Source: Ceratotherium simum simum
Taxonomy: Eukaryota > Chordata > Mammalia > Perissodactyla > Rhinocerotidae
DNA length: 64,000 nucleotides
Direction: 5' to 3'
NCBI RefSeq assembly: GCF_000283155.1
Contig: NW_004454178.1
Location: 2,078,091 to 2,142,090, forward strand
Position numbers and translations under genes: made by a program. Shown piece by piece: positions 47,194 through 59,450 of the stretch. Below the pieces are notes generated by a model, which was not told where the DNA came from, ran no database searches, and saw only the letters and a list, made by a program, of their open reading frames with translations. Numbering within the stretch: the stretch's first letter is position 1; every line of letters begins with the position of its first letter.

Positions 47194-47236
47194 ACTTATC
47201 TATCTATCTATTTACCTGTATCTATCTATATATCTG

Positions 47237-47279
<43 letters not shown>

Positions 47280-47325
47280 GTCATGTATCTATTTATATCT
47301 ATCTATCTATAACTCTATCTCAATC
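47194..47325 (+). repeat. (ATCT)n tetranucleotide microsatellite
   Basis: Perfect ATCT run at about 47238-47279, flanked by imperfect units. It begins within the L1 target duplication. Confidence 0.97.
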
Positions 47326-47329
47326 TTTC

Positions 47330-49685
47330 CATATATATTAGTGAAAATTAAAATATACATATACTTAAATCTCTAGACATTTTTTGTCAATATCATTTCT
47401 TGCAGAGAATCTGAACCTAAGAACAAAGAAAATGATGGAAAATCACTATTAGGACAAATGAGCTATGGATTCTAATTATTTTTATTTAAGAAACAGTAGG
47501 GATAATTGTGGTTTTTAAATTGGTATCTTTTGGATGATGAAGCTTTAATGGGAGATAAATAATCTGCATGAATCAAGAAAATGGCCCCCGAGTGTTAATA
47601 TTTTTCTCTCTGTCTCTGACTTTTGTGAGATGAGCCATTTGTAATTTTAAAAAACTTACCTGGGAGGACAAATGTAATAATGTCTTGAACCCCTAGGCAG
47701 AAAAGCACCATATAATTACATCTTTAAAATATTATTACCACAATTCTGTCCTAAAATTTTTGTTACTTACAGGGAAATCTTTTTGTAGGTGAATCCCCTG
47801 GATACACTGCTTCTTCCCCTTCTGTCTAGAAGTGTTTTAAATGAGCTGAATATGGTCTCTTAGTGAAGCAGAGTGTCTCCCTTTGGGAAGCAGCTGGATT
47901 ACGGGCACTTGACCTTTCTGAGTTGGGTATGCATAAATTGCCAATAAAGATTTTAAAGGAAAGGAAAGGGAGCTGACTGGAAATTCTGTCTTAAAGCCTT
48001 CAATACCTTTGTTCACTGAATTTACTCCAATCAACATGATTAAATTCTAGGATCTAAAATGAAGATAATTTCTTGTTGAAATAAATATATTTAAGAACAG
48101 GAGCCACATGACAATTGTGGTTTCTAGGAGCTGAGGCTGCTTGTTTCTGAAATAATTTATTCATTATTTCAGTAAATGCTAACTGAGTGTACTCTGTACT
48201 AATTACTGGCGACACAATGGAAGCAAAACCTGGAGGCTATGATCTAGCAGCAAGAAAGACTCTAATCAGATGTAGTATTATGATCATTTCAAGTGCCACG
48301 GAGGAGAAGTGCAGTGTTGTGCAAGTATACAGCAGGCATCTTAACCTTATTTGGGGGGTGGTGATGGTTAGGAAAGTCTTTCCAGAAGAATATAGATATG
48401 AGTCAGTCAATATTATCTCAGTGTTTTTAGCATCAGGCATTTTGTCATCTAATTATGTTTTTCTTTGTTCTCAAAAACCTTCTATGATAGGTTAAATCAT
48501 AGGTGCTTAGTTATAAGACAAAGACCAGAGAAACCACTTTACACTGGAACTGTCAAATCCCCTCTCTAGCTTGCTGAAGAATTAAATACTTTGTGGTCAG
48601 ACATTACAAAGTATTACCATAATTGGCTCAATGATGAGCAATTAAACTTTAACTCCTAAAGGATGTCACTGGGATTAGTTAGATTGAGTCCTGTCTTCTT
48701 CCTGTTCTCATGTTGTGAGTCCTAGAAAAACCAGCTTTGATATTATTTTCATCTACTGATTGAAAGTGAGGTAGTCAATAAGATAGTGTTTTATAAACAA
48801 TTCCATGGAACTCTGCCCACATAAGTATAAAACAGAAGTGGTCTCAACAATTTTATTAGCAGTTTTACAATGCAGCCAAAGGCTGAGTTTATAGAGACGG
48901 AGGTCCTTCAATGCCTACAAATGCCTCTAGAGTAGACTGTTTCACTTATCCTTGTGAGAAAAGTTTCCATTGCCACTGGACTGGGCTATAACCTTTCTGC
49001 AAATAGTGATGTTCATTTCTGTTTCTGTCATTCAAAATATCTTTCATGAGTTCTCTTTTCCATTTTTGAAACACGGGGCACATGAGAGATGCTATATAAA
49101 GCCAAATTCATTTTTATAATTTCTGATGGCATCTTCATCCTGTAACTGCTATTCTGGGATTCTGTACCCATAACACAAAGAACAGCAATCAACAGCAAAG
49201 AGCAAGATGAGATTACAATCGCTGTGCGTGATCACCAAACACCACAGCTTCAGTGGGCGCATGTTTTGCCTTATGACTGTCCATTTGCAGAAATTGCAAA
49301 TAACCTTTTAATGCCAGTGTGTAATCAGTAACTTAATTTTGCTTCTTTTTCACTGTAGAGTTTAATCAGAATCCCCAGAGGTCAGTATTTTTCAGTTGAA
49401 TTAGACCACTTCTGCGTAAACATAAAATAATAGACCCATTAAAGATTTTGTGAAGGAAAATTTCAAAATGGTGATGCTAATTCTGTTGTTTGGAACTGTT
49501 TCACATTTGTACTAAATTTATAAGCAAAGTCAACATTTAAAACTTAAAAGTGATAATGAATTAAAAATAGCCAGCCATGATGAATACTTTTCCATTAGAG
49601 GTTCTTAAACCCTACCAACTTTTGTTTTTTTGGCATATGATACTAAGGTCTAAAACTACCTAAATGTTAAACTGCCTGTCAATTC
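47330..49685. other. Unassigned sequence
   Basis: A weak L2-like 3' end (minus strand) may lie at 48155-48270. Otherwise I see no gene or repeat. The frame at 48187-48495 has no recognised product. Confidence 0.45.
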
Positions 49686-49689
49686 TATA

Positions 49690-49805
49690 CACTTTCCCCA
49701 GTGAGGAAACCAGGATTAAGTAATTTGCATAAGGTCAAAAAACAATATAGCAGCAGGTCAGAGAGTATAATTCAGTGCTCTTCATCTGAACAGTTTGATC
49801 AGCAT
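49690..49805 (-). repeat. MIR SINE fragment
   Basis: 'cagtgaggaaaccaggattaagtaatttgcataaggtca' and 'cagcaggtcagagagtataattcag' match reverse-complement MIR. Confidence 0.7.
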
Positions 49806-49989
49806 AATCAGCTCCATTAGCTCCCTGAATTAGAAGGGGTTATCTCTTTTGCTGTAAAAACGCTGTAGTCACACACCACTTTGATGGCCTTCCTAAGGTC
49901 AAAAATAATCCCATTAGAATGGGTTAGGAATGTTAAAATAATCATTTTGATCTCAATTTTTCCTGTTACCCAGTATAATTCTTTCTCCA

Positions 49990-50080
49990 ACTTATTCACC
50001 CATTAATTTATTCAGTGAATATTTATTAAGAGATATTATATGCCAAACACAGTACTTGGTTCTAGTCAGATTTATAGATC
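49990..50080 (-). repeat. L2 LINE 3' end
   Basis: 'attaatttattcagtgaatatttattaagagatattatatgccaaacacagtacttgg' is a worn reverse-complement L2 tail. Confidence 0.65.
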
Positions 50081-50084
50081 TTTA

Positions 50085-50595
50085 TTTAAAAATTCTTACA
50101 AACTTAAATCATATTTATTTACACAGTTTTTAATTACCCTTATTAGAAAAAGGAAAAACAGAGTTTGGGTTAATGGTCTTCAAACCAGTTCTTTTTGGCT
50201 CCAGAATTGAGGGGTTTCAGGATTCCCTCTCCTGCTTTGCCCTCTCTATCCATGAAATGGCTCCCTTAGTTCCTGAAACCTCCTATCCCACATCTGAGGG
50301 CTAAGATCAGACACTACAAATGAATTTGAGATTTCTGTGCATTTGCTCTGGATGAAATGGTATCATGACCTATGGCACCAAAGTGGATGGAAAATGGGAA
50401 TAAGAAAGTAATAGTCTGGAAATGCTAGTGAATTATTCTGAACTTTTTAAATTTGACAAGATAATTCAACCTATTCTTGTCAAGCCCTTCCCCATTAAAA
50501 ATTAGTAACACAACCCATGATATTATGATTCTGCTCTATTTTGCTTTTTGAAGAGATTAGGAAAGTGTTAATGTCAAATGATGAAGTTCGCTGTT
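50085..50595. other. Unassigned sequence
   Basis: Nothing recognised. Confidence 0.5.
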
Positions 50596-50599
50596 GACC

Positions 50600-50875
50600 C
50601 TTCCACTAGTCCTCAAGCAGAGATAATCACTCCCATTCTGCACTTTTGTGTTTGTGTGTTGGTGAGTGTGCTACTGTGTGCACAGTCCTATTGCTGCATT
50701 TATAACTGAATCATAAACATTTGCTTTGGAATGTATATTTGTGTTTCTTTACTAGACTCAAGCTTTTTGAGACCTATGATTTTGTTTTATTCATCTCTGT
50801 ATTTCCAAGCCCTAGTAAAATACCTGTCACATAATAATAACCAAATAAATAATTGTGGATTGAATAGAATGAGTT
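50600..50875 (+). repeat. L2 LINE 3' end
   Basis: 'tagactcaagctttttgagacctatgattttg', 'tctctgtatttccaagccctagtaaaatacctgtcac' and 'aataattgtggattgaatagaatga' are a sense L2 3' tail. The boundary on the left is uncertain. Confidence 0.75.
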
Positions 50876-50879
50876 AAAT

Positions 50880-53800
50880 TGGTTTCAGCTCTCTTTAACA
50901 TTTTCCTCAGAGGTAAGAAAACTTTTAATACAAATAGTACACTGGCCAGGTAAGTGGTGGCAGTATGTCAATTCACGCTAGTGCAGAAGCTTTAGAAACT
51001 AATACTACTCTACTCACTCTATATCTTCCATACTGATACTACCGTTATGACCAGCTATGACCAGCTTGCCCTCCCCAGATAGATCTTTGGGAAGAATTGT
51101 ATAATGTCTCACTTACTTTGTTTTGAGATAACTTGAAAGCTGAAAGAAAGACTGTTTCTCTGGATTGATGAGGAATATTACAGATCGTTTGGTCTCCTGA
51201 CATAAAGAAAGATTAGAGTCTTCAAAGGTGGAGCCTACTAAGTCCCATTTTCTGGTTCATCTTTGCCACAGATCTGGGCAAATTAGAGGAAAGTACCAAC
51301 TAAGAGAACTCAGAATAATATCTCAATAGCTTATGAATCAGCCTCAGCTCTTGCTGCCACTGTAGACCTGCTGTGACTCTAGTTCTCTGAGTTTTAGGTA
51401 GTTCTCCTGTGACTCAGCCCAGTGTTCTTTCCTATTTCCCCAGCAGTGGGATTCCGGTCCATACTGTGTGCTCAGTTCACTGCTTTGACACCCTAATAAC
51501 TGTCTCAGCTCCTCTGGTTTCCGGATCTTTCTTACACTCTTACAAGAACAAGTGTCCTGATAGGAATCTCATTTTTAGTGACACCATTGTCCTTCTGCTT
51601 GGACCTAAAACTCATGATCCTGTGCTCTGCTCAGCTGGCACTGTTGCTGCCATCAACTACTGCTCATCTCAAATATGGATGACCCTACACCTTGACCATA
51701 TCATTCCTTTCCTTATACCTTGACATGCCAATGCTCTCCTAAAATCCCTGTTGCTCCTGAGCTGCTCTTTCAGCTCTCTGCTCTCTGGACCCTACGCATT
51801 CCTGGAAAGGCTAGTTCTGCAACTGACCACACTTATTAGCATGATCTGGTCCTGGAGTCGTTCCCAAAAGACAGCAGGGTTAGGGGCTGCCCTGAAAGGT
51901 TTCTGGACACCCAGCTCCTCACCAGAGATGCCCTGCATGCAATCTGCAGGTAAACGTACAAACGCTGAGGCTCAGAACTTCGCATAGGAAAAACTCAAAC
52001 ACTCGTTCTTTGATTCTTCTTTTTCTGGCTGGAGTTATGTAAATTATGAGAAATCGTAGTCTCCTGGAACTTAGAAACGCTAGATGCAGTGTCCAGCACT
52101 GCCTACTTCTATAGTCTCTGAGGGATAAGTCATCTTCCAAAGTTTCTTTAGAAAACTCTTTGGTATTTAGCTGTTTCCAGTTATGATTCCATGCATTCTG
52201 TCAAATAATTTGTTTGTCTCTCTTGTGTTTGTCCAGTGATCAAGAAATCACAGTCGTTTGTGCATATCCTTGCTTGGTTACTGATTAACCAAGTGGTTTA
52301 GTTTCATCTCATCTATGTTTTTCATAAAACTCTCTAATTATTATTTCTGCTCATCTCTCAAATTCTTTATGTGTTCTTTCTTTTCCTCAGAAAAAACATA
52401 GTTTCCAGTAATGAGTTTATCAGACTCATAGAGAGTAGGGAGAAATTCTCTTTTAACCAATTTATTTCAACCGTTATTTACCCAGTTGCTTACTGGAAAT
52501 CATATCTGTTTTATTTGTCTTGAAATCCATAAAGAGAACATATTAAAGTAGTGAATCATGCCCCCCACTGACGTTAGTGTCCTTCTCTGCAAGCTTGTGA
52601 AGCCATTTTGAACATATGCATAAATTCAGATGTTGTGATATAATAGCTTGGGGAATTAGGCAGCCTTTTTCATTTGGTTCTGTAAATAACAAGAAAAAGA
52701 CAAAATGATTTTTATCATTAAAAAGCACCCTCTGGTCCAAATCCCTTAAAAGAATGGTTCATTTTTCTAAGTTATAAAATGTTCAATTGATTTCTTTTAT
52801 AGAGCATTGGGTTCTTATTGAAATTTAGCATTTCAATAAGAATCTACTGTTTGAAATATGCAATCAAGGAAGTTGGGGCATAAAATATATTCTGATTTAG
52901 TAAAGTCTGGGAAACACTAAGCAGAGTGAAGTTTCTCAGGTATTTATCTTTTTAATTGTAATCTAATAATAGGGTAAGTATTACTGGAAATGGCCTAGGT
53001 AATGGAAACACACCATTTCAAATCCGAGGTTAGTCTGTGCATCTTTTTTTTTTTTTTAAGTTGAAATGAAAATGAGAATTATTCTCTATGTCAAACCTAG
53101 ATATTGTGTTCTTCTTTAATAAGAAGGTAAAAAATAGGATTATTTGAATAGTGTTTGATATAATGAAATATATTCAGTTACAGAACTATTATTTTTTGTA
53201 GTTATTAGGTTAAATATTTTTATTTAATAAAATTATGGTTGGCATTCTACAGCAGCTTTTATAAAAATGTCCTTATTTGTTAAAGTAAAAAGTTTGCAAA
53301 CCTACAATTTATCTGTGACATCTGAAAGTCGAGGAACTACTTTTTAGAGAACCATAGGAAAAGAGAGAAAACTGTCATAGATTCATCCTGAAACGTTAGA
53401 AGATAAGCTTACCGTTATTTACAATGTTCTTATTTCTCACAAGCAAAACTCCAGCAAAATAAAGGTATTCTTAGCAAAACATTTAAATTGAAAGCATCCT
53501 TGCAGATTGCATTTGCATTTGAATGGTTTTATTCCCTTTATATCCTCAAAAAGTGTTACGTTAAGTATTAATGCAACATTTTGCTCCTCCTATTGTTCAC
53601 TGTCACTTCTGTTACACATTAACTTCTCAGCTATACAAGAAAGATGTAGATGAGAAATGGTGTTTAGTGATACAATATAGCCAATCTCAAGCTATCACTT
53701 TAGTTCCAAAATACTATTTATTGTGTAATGTTGCCAATTCAAAAGACTGACACTATTCACATGAAGTTATCACCAATACCCTCCTTTGCTTACCATAGTA

Positions 53801-54195
53801 TGCTTCTTTTTTATTATTTCTTTCAAAGACACAATTGCTGGAATGGATGTAATTATAAAAAAAAATAGAAAACATCGGAGGTATAGAAGCTCTTTTTTGC
53901 TTCTTTTTCTGGTGAAGACAGAAACTATAATAGAAATAGGCTTTCTAATCAAGATTTGCCTTCCCTACAGAATAGGACATTAGTTATATAAACTATTTCA
54001 ATACTAAAAGCCTTAAGTATAAAGCTTCACAGAATAATAACAAATAATTATAACTAGGAGTTTTAGCCCTTTAAATTGTGACTTGTCAACCACTTACACA
54101 TACCATATTTCATTTGACCCTCATATTGGCTAAAAGGTCAACACTGCCTTTCAAAAACCTTGGGTAGCCGAGCAGCTCCATTGAGGTCTCGCCTC
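50880..54195. other. Unassigned, repeat-poor sequence
   Basis: No gene or repeat recognised. Frames at 51409-51987 are uninformative. It contains a 13-bp perfect hairpin (52812-52842) and a T run (53046-53060). Confidence 0.45.
52812..52842. repeat. Perfect 13-bp inverted repeat with 5-base loop
   Basis: TTCTTATTGAAAT (52812-52824), loop TTAGC, then ATTTCAATAAGAA (52830-52842), its exact reverse complement. No T run, gene or transposon adjoins it. Confidence 0.95.
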
Positions 54196-54199
54196 ATAT

Positions 54200-54420
54200 G
54201 ATGAAAAGAACTGTGTCAGATCATTTGGCTCTGTTATCAGGCCTTCATGAGCAGTATTACCTTCAATAGGTTTGTGTTTTTATTAACCTCTTTAAGCCTC
54301 AGTTTCTACATCTGTTTTGTAGCTATACCATAGAACTGATCTGTGGATGCAATGGGATAACATAACACTGTCTACTTCCCAACCCAACATATGGTAGTAG
54401 GCTTTCAACTAATGGAAACT
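54200..54420 (+). repeat. MIR SINE
   Basis: 'cattaacctctttaagcctcagtttctacatctg'-like wording at 54283-54320 and 'caatgggataacataacac...' fit sense MIR with a worn 5' part. Confidence 0.7.
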
Positions 54421-54499
54421 GGATATTAATGAATTTGCTTTTCCCCCAACTTCTCTATTTGGGAGCATATTCTCTATCCAGGAATGAAATGGGGCAGGA

Positions 54500-54880
54500 T
54501 TTGCCATTCTCCCATTCGGTGACAAATACCTATTTCCTGCTTTGTGACAACTAGTGGTCTGGTCACTGTGAAGTGAAAAATACGTAAAATACAGCCCCTA
54601 TATTCAGGGGATTTTCATTCCAGTGGATAAGAAATCCATGCAAACAGGTAATTTTAGTATAGTGAGGTAATTGATTGAACTTATTCATTGAATACTGTAC
54701 GAACACAAAGGAGAGAGTTTCAATTCATTCTGAGAATTAGGAAAAGCTCACTGAAGAGCAAGTTACCTCGGCTGGGTCCTGAAGAAGGAATATAATTTCT
54801 CCAGGCAAATAAAGATGGGAAGACATAATTTACTATACATCAGGTCTAAGGCACAGTCTGAAAGGAGAAGAATGAATAAA
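54500..54880 (-). repeat. L2 LINE fragment
   Basis: Reverse-complement L2: 'aaaagctcactgaagagcaagttacc', 'tgggtcctgaagaaggaatata', 'gcaaataaagatgggaagaca' and 'aggtctaaggcacagtctgaaa' keep the consensus order. Confidence 0.75.
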
Positions 54881-54884
54881 AGGG

Positions 54885-56305
54885 ACCAACTCTGGTGAGT
54901 ATGATAATATAAATCTTTATTACTTTTGGTGGAAATTGGCGTAGCTAATATTACAATTAGATAAAGTATTTTCCTTCCTCGGTATGGATTTAGAGTTTAC
55001 CATCTCTATGAATTATTGTTTTGGGGAAGTGTGTGTGCACACATCATTCATCCAGTCATTACAACCCAGAAGCCTAGGAAAAATGAGGGGAAACATTTCC
55101 ACCTCAAATTTAGTGGGGAAACTCCAGACTACAAGGGGTCTTGGAGCACCCAAGTCTGTTCAAGAATGCGGTCTAAAGACCCCAACTCCCTGCCTCCTGC
55201 TCTCCACACTTTCTCATATGCACACAAACACACAACTGTACATTTCATTTTAGACTAAGCCATTAGATCTTTGGAAATTGTACTTCTCTATGTCGTTGGA
55301 GCTGAAAGATGGAATTGGTTGGGGTTGGTCCATTATGGATTTTGTGATGCTCAATGAAGGTCCCCGTTCAATGAAGGTCTTGTTTCTCCAACTGCTGGGA
55401 GTTCTGTTAGCAGACAGCCCCTCAGGGATCGCTTCAGGTTCAGAGACCCACCTCACTCATGGTTATGTCCCTACCATGGGAGACTCATCTCCAATGACCG
55501 ACTGATTGAGAAGTATAAGTATGATGTTGGGTTATAGAGGAGTTTGTCCTGGCCACCACACTGAAGGACCATTCTAGCTCCATAGCTTCCTGTGGGGTTG
55601 GTAAAGGCTTTGGGTTGGCTTCACAGCTTCACTTCTCCCTCCGCCCACTTCTGCTTCCTTCCCTCTCGTCTATGGTGCTGCTTTCTAACGACACCTCTTC
55701 ATAAGTATCCTGTGGGTGAGTCTGATTTCCAAGGAACCAACCCACAACAGTCCTTTATTAAGACCAAGCCATGTGATGAGAAAGAATTCCTGAAGCATAG
55801 AAGCTTTGCAACAAGGACTCTTTTTTTTCTCTTTTGGAATTCAAAGAAGTTATTGGCTTTAAAACAGAAGAACCCGGCTAGAGGATAATCTACCTTTGCT
55901 TTTTTCAATTCCCTTGGACGACCGTCACAGTCATCTTTAGCTCACACTTGTGTATGCTCTTTTCTATATTGTGGTTACTATCATTAACCCCATGCCTTGG
56001 TAAACTGTGTTTTACCTAAGCAGCTGTAGAAGATGATTTGGGAGGAAGTAAGAGACTAGGATGGTAGAGGTATAACCTTTTCAATGTCACACCTACGCTG
56101 AGCACCACCAGAGTAGTAACAAGTCACATTAAAGGAGACAATAGTCCTCCAGTTTCAGATGTTGGCCGAAAGCAAATTAAGAGCTGGCCTAGAGTGAAGC
56201 TGGGAGTGACAGGAGAAGCAACAGCAGTAGCAACAGGTGGATGAATCAGGGGTAGAGGAGGGTGTATACTCTCCGCCCCTAATGTATGTGGAAGGAAAGA
56301 GAGGC
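54885..56305. other. Unassigned sequence
   Basis: Overlapping short frames at 54984-55505 and 55592-55888 show no domain. No repeat recognised. Confidence 0.45.
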
Positions 56306-56309
56306 TGAA

Positions 56310-56405
56310 ACTTATATCATCATTCATTCCACTGTATTCCGACCCTGTGCTAGGGGCTGATAATAGAGCACTGAATTAAACACACTTGGCCCTTAAAATT
56401 TACAA
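56310..56405 (-). repeat. L2 LINE 3' end
   Basis: 'atcattcattccactgtattccgaccctgtgctaggggctgataatagagcactgaa' is a reverse-complement L2 tail. Confidence 0.7.
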
Positions 56406-56429
56406 GCATTTTGGTATTATTCCTACGTA

Positions 56430-57770
56430 AAATGGTGATCAATGTTTTATATTCCATGGAATATGGAAATATGCAGATGTCTCCTGATTTCGTTTGCTGC
56501 AACGCGTTTACAAAGGCACTCACACAAACTCATACGTAAATCACTTATTATAAATATAGTTTATCAAAATATGTACCATTATATTATTTATATATATTAC
56601 TGTAATGTGTTTATTAAAATATATATCTTATTTTTAAATGCTTGTTTTTAATTAAAAAGTAATATGCACTATTATAAGGAAAAAAATGTAAATAAACAAA
56701 ATAAAATAGAAAGGAAGCAGAGATAACTATTATCATAAAATTATTTTCACATTGTTGGTCATCTATACTATAAAATTAACATAAAATATTACACATTTTT
56801 ATCTGATGTGTTTTGAACCAGCCTATGTGACTGACTTGTAATTATCAATGATTTACAGACTTTTTTTGGTAATACGTCTACGTATTTATTTGTATAATTA
56901 CATATCTATGTCCTGCTTTGCTTCAGGTTACAGGTGAAATTATATATAGAATATATGTAATACATTATAATATTATATTTTATATTACATTATATATTAT
57001 ATTACTACCATTGATTATATATTGCATATCAATTATTTATTAATTACTGGAGGTAATTAAATATATATTAATTAATATTATATTTATACATATTATAGAA
57101 TTTATTAATTCTTAACTTGTGACTATAAAATAATAAACAAATATGGTCTTTCTAGCAGAAATTTTGAGAATCATGGTAATAGTTTTGAATTGCAATGTTT
57201 CAAACTATGCAAGTTTGAGAACGATGCTATTCCACGTGCCTTTAGACCTTGTCCAAGAACTTCCAGTTAGCCACTATTTCTTGCTAGAATTTATGAGCTG
57301 TGTCATAAGACTTAACTGGCCCATTGTCACAGTCTGTGCTTTACAAACTATTTGCATATTTTTCCCATCAACGTCTGTTACTTTGTTATCATTAGCTTAG
57401 CGGTATGACTTGCATTATGTTGTCCTCTGGAATTCTCTTAAATTCAATAGTTTTACAAGTTTGTGTCTTCTACACAAGAGAGATTACAAAACGATCTCAC
57501 GAAAGAAGAATGAGAACCTGATTCATATGCACATGTTTGGTCCAAACAGGAACAAATCACATCAGAACTCCAACCTCTACTTCTGCAAGTGAGAATTTTG
57601 TCACTTTTGTCAAAAATAGACGAGTCCAGCAATACGTTTTTTCATGTTACTTTTTCTTCACACACTGATGCTATTTATGACAGCAGTCTTACATTTTCAG
57701 GGGGAAAGCAAAATATTGTGCATCTTGATTAAGTCACATAAAATCTGGTGTACTTGGAGAGAAGAGAAAT
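56430..57770. other. AT-rich unassigned sequence
   Basis: Very AT-rich, especially 56560-56680 and 56930-57110, with many TATAT and TAATTA runs. No gene or repeat family recognised. Confidence 0.6.
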
Positions 57771-57774
57771 TTGT

Positions 57775-57905
57775 GATAGTTTATTCGATTATTCAACAAA
57801 TATTTTTTGAGCATCTACTAAGTGCTAGTCACTGTTCTCGTGCTGAGGATGCAGCTATGGAGTTATATAAAACATATCTCTTACTGATTTTAATTTTGTT
57901 TCTAG
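57775..57905 (-). repeat. L2 LINE 3' end
   Basis: 'gattattcaacaaatattttttgagcatctactaagtgctagtcactgttctcgtgctgaggatgcagc' is a clear reverse-complement L2 tail. Confidence 0.85.
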
Positions 57906-58929
57906 TCTAAACCCAGTGAGAAAATTTAGTTCACTTTTCCACTTAAATAGTTCTATTACCTACTTTAGTTAGTCAGAAAAAAAAAATCTACTGCTCTCTA
58001 CAACATTTATTAGTGATATGTTTATTTCACTCTGACAGTGAAACCATTGAAGACCTTTTTAAGTAGTACAGAATTGTTACACCATTTCTTGTTTTTTAAA
58101 ACAGCATGACTTTATTGATTTTTAGGCAAGCATTGATTGGGAAAATCACCTCCTTTCCATATTGTCACCAATTGTAATTTTCCTAAACCTTATGCTTCTC
58201 AGTCATGCGCAACAATTTTGCAGGCAACTATTTTATTAATTTTCCTATTATCTCTCTTTTTCTGCCTAGTCTATTCTATTCCAATCAAACAAAAGCAGAA
58301 CCTTGTGAAGATGTGATATAAAACATGATCATCTTTCAAATTAAATAATTTGACAATTACTGGAATAGGATGAGATAATAGTGTCTCTCCAAAGTCAATA
58401 AAATATTTATAGAAATAAAAGACAATATTTAATAGCTTTAAAATTCCCTATTCTAATTGCATTTAGGTTTGGTGAGACATGTGAATTTACATGATTGACT
58501 AAATACAATAATCAAAAGGAAAAACATTTTAAACTGCTGTTCCACATTTTCATGAACGAGTAAAGTTAAAGCTTTAAAATAAATGAGCATCAAACTGTGT
58601 GTTCCTAGACATCGCACTGATGAATAATCCTTTAAAAAAAACTCGTTTTAAAGTAATGTAAGCTGGGTCCAACTAAATTTTTTTATTTTAAAAATACTTT
58701 GCACCATCAACATCTCATGCGTTTTCCAAAGCATTTATTTTAAAATACTTATGTGGCCAAAGAGGAGACCAATATCATGGAAGATGATGCTGGATAATTT
58801 TTAAAATGATATACTCTAATATGTTTAAAGAGTTTATGTTCTTTAGCAGCAACTTGTCAAGAAGTTGAACCATCAGTCTCTTTTCTTTATGAAGGATTAT
58901 TCCTGAAATGACTTGTTGAATTGGAAGCC

Positions 58930-58949
58930 CTAATTAAAGACTTAATTAG
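58930..58949. promoter_or_regulatory. Homeodomain-type dyad (candidate)
   Basis: Two perfectly inverted CTAATTAA / TTAATTAG arms (58930-58937 and 58942-58949) separated by AGAC. TAATTA is the classic homeodomain core, so the site could bind a homeodomain dimer or pair. Function is inference. Confidence 0.35.
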
Positions 58950-59235
58950 TTGGCAAGCTTGTTAAATTATGCTTTGTAAAAATGCATGATGTTCAAATGG
59001 AAATGGAACTAACTTGTAGTAGTTTCGGACAGTACTGCATTTATCCACCATATGCTATTCTCTGGGTAACTGACTTTGCTCTCTACTTGACCTTAAATGA
59101 AAAGGGAAGCTACAGCAGACAGGTCCACAACCTCTTAAGACTAGAAATGCTGACACAGCCAATCCACATATTTGCATTACACACACTAAACTAACAGACA
59201 ATAGTATTTACAGGGCTTCACTAATTGCTTAAATC

Positions 59236-59363
59236 TATTTTGTGGACAAAAGGATTTTTAAGTTAATTCATTTTGTGGAGAGAATAATTTAACCAAGTTA
59301 GCATTTTGTTGACAGAATTATGATGAAATTCATTTTGTCTACATAATTGATTGGACAACCAGC
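59236..59363 (+). repeat. Degenerate ~33-bp tandem array (four units)
   Basis: Units starting at 59236, 59269, 59302 and 59331 each open with [C/T]ATTTTGT followed by a GGAC/GGAG/TGAC/CTAC variant and an AAT-rich remainder. Spacings are 33, 33 and 29 bases. Confidence 0.6.
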
Positions 59364-59450
59364 AAAAAGCATCGTGCCCCAGAATGAAGAATATGCCGAA
59401 GTTGTCAAAAGGCATTTCCTCCTTGATCTCAAATCATTCTGTCAACAAAA
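59304..59450. repeat. 15-bp perfect inverted repeat around a 117-base spacer
   Basis: TTTTGTTGACAGAAT (59304-59318) and its exact reverse complement ATTCTGTCAACAAAA (59436-59450). The left arm belongs to the third unit of the periodic array. Confidence 0.9.

Noticed and set aside
47194..47325. CRISPR-like regular repeat
   Set aside because: It is a plain tetranucleotide microsatellite without spacers, in a mammalian genome.
55355..55379. Short direct repeat (caatgaaggtc twice)
   Set aside because: Two 11-bp copies are within chance or simple slippage, with no further structure.
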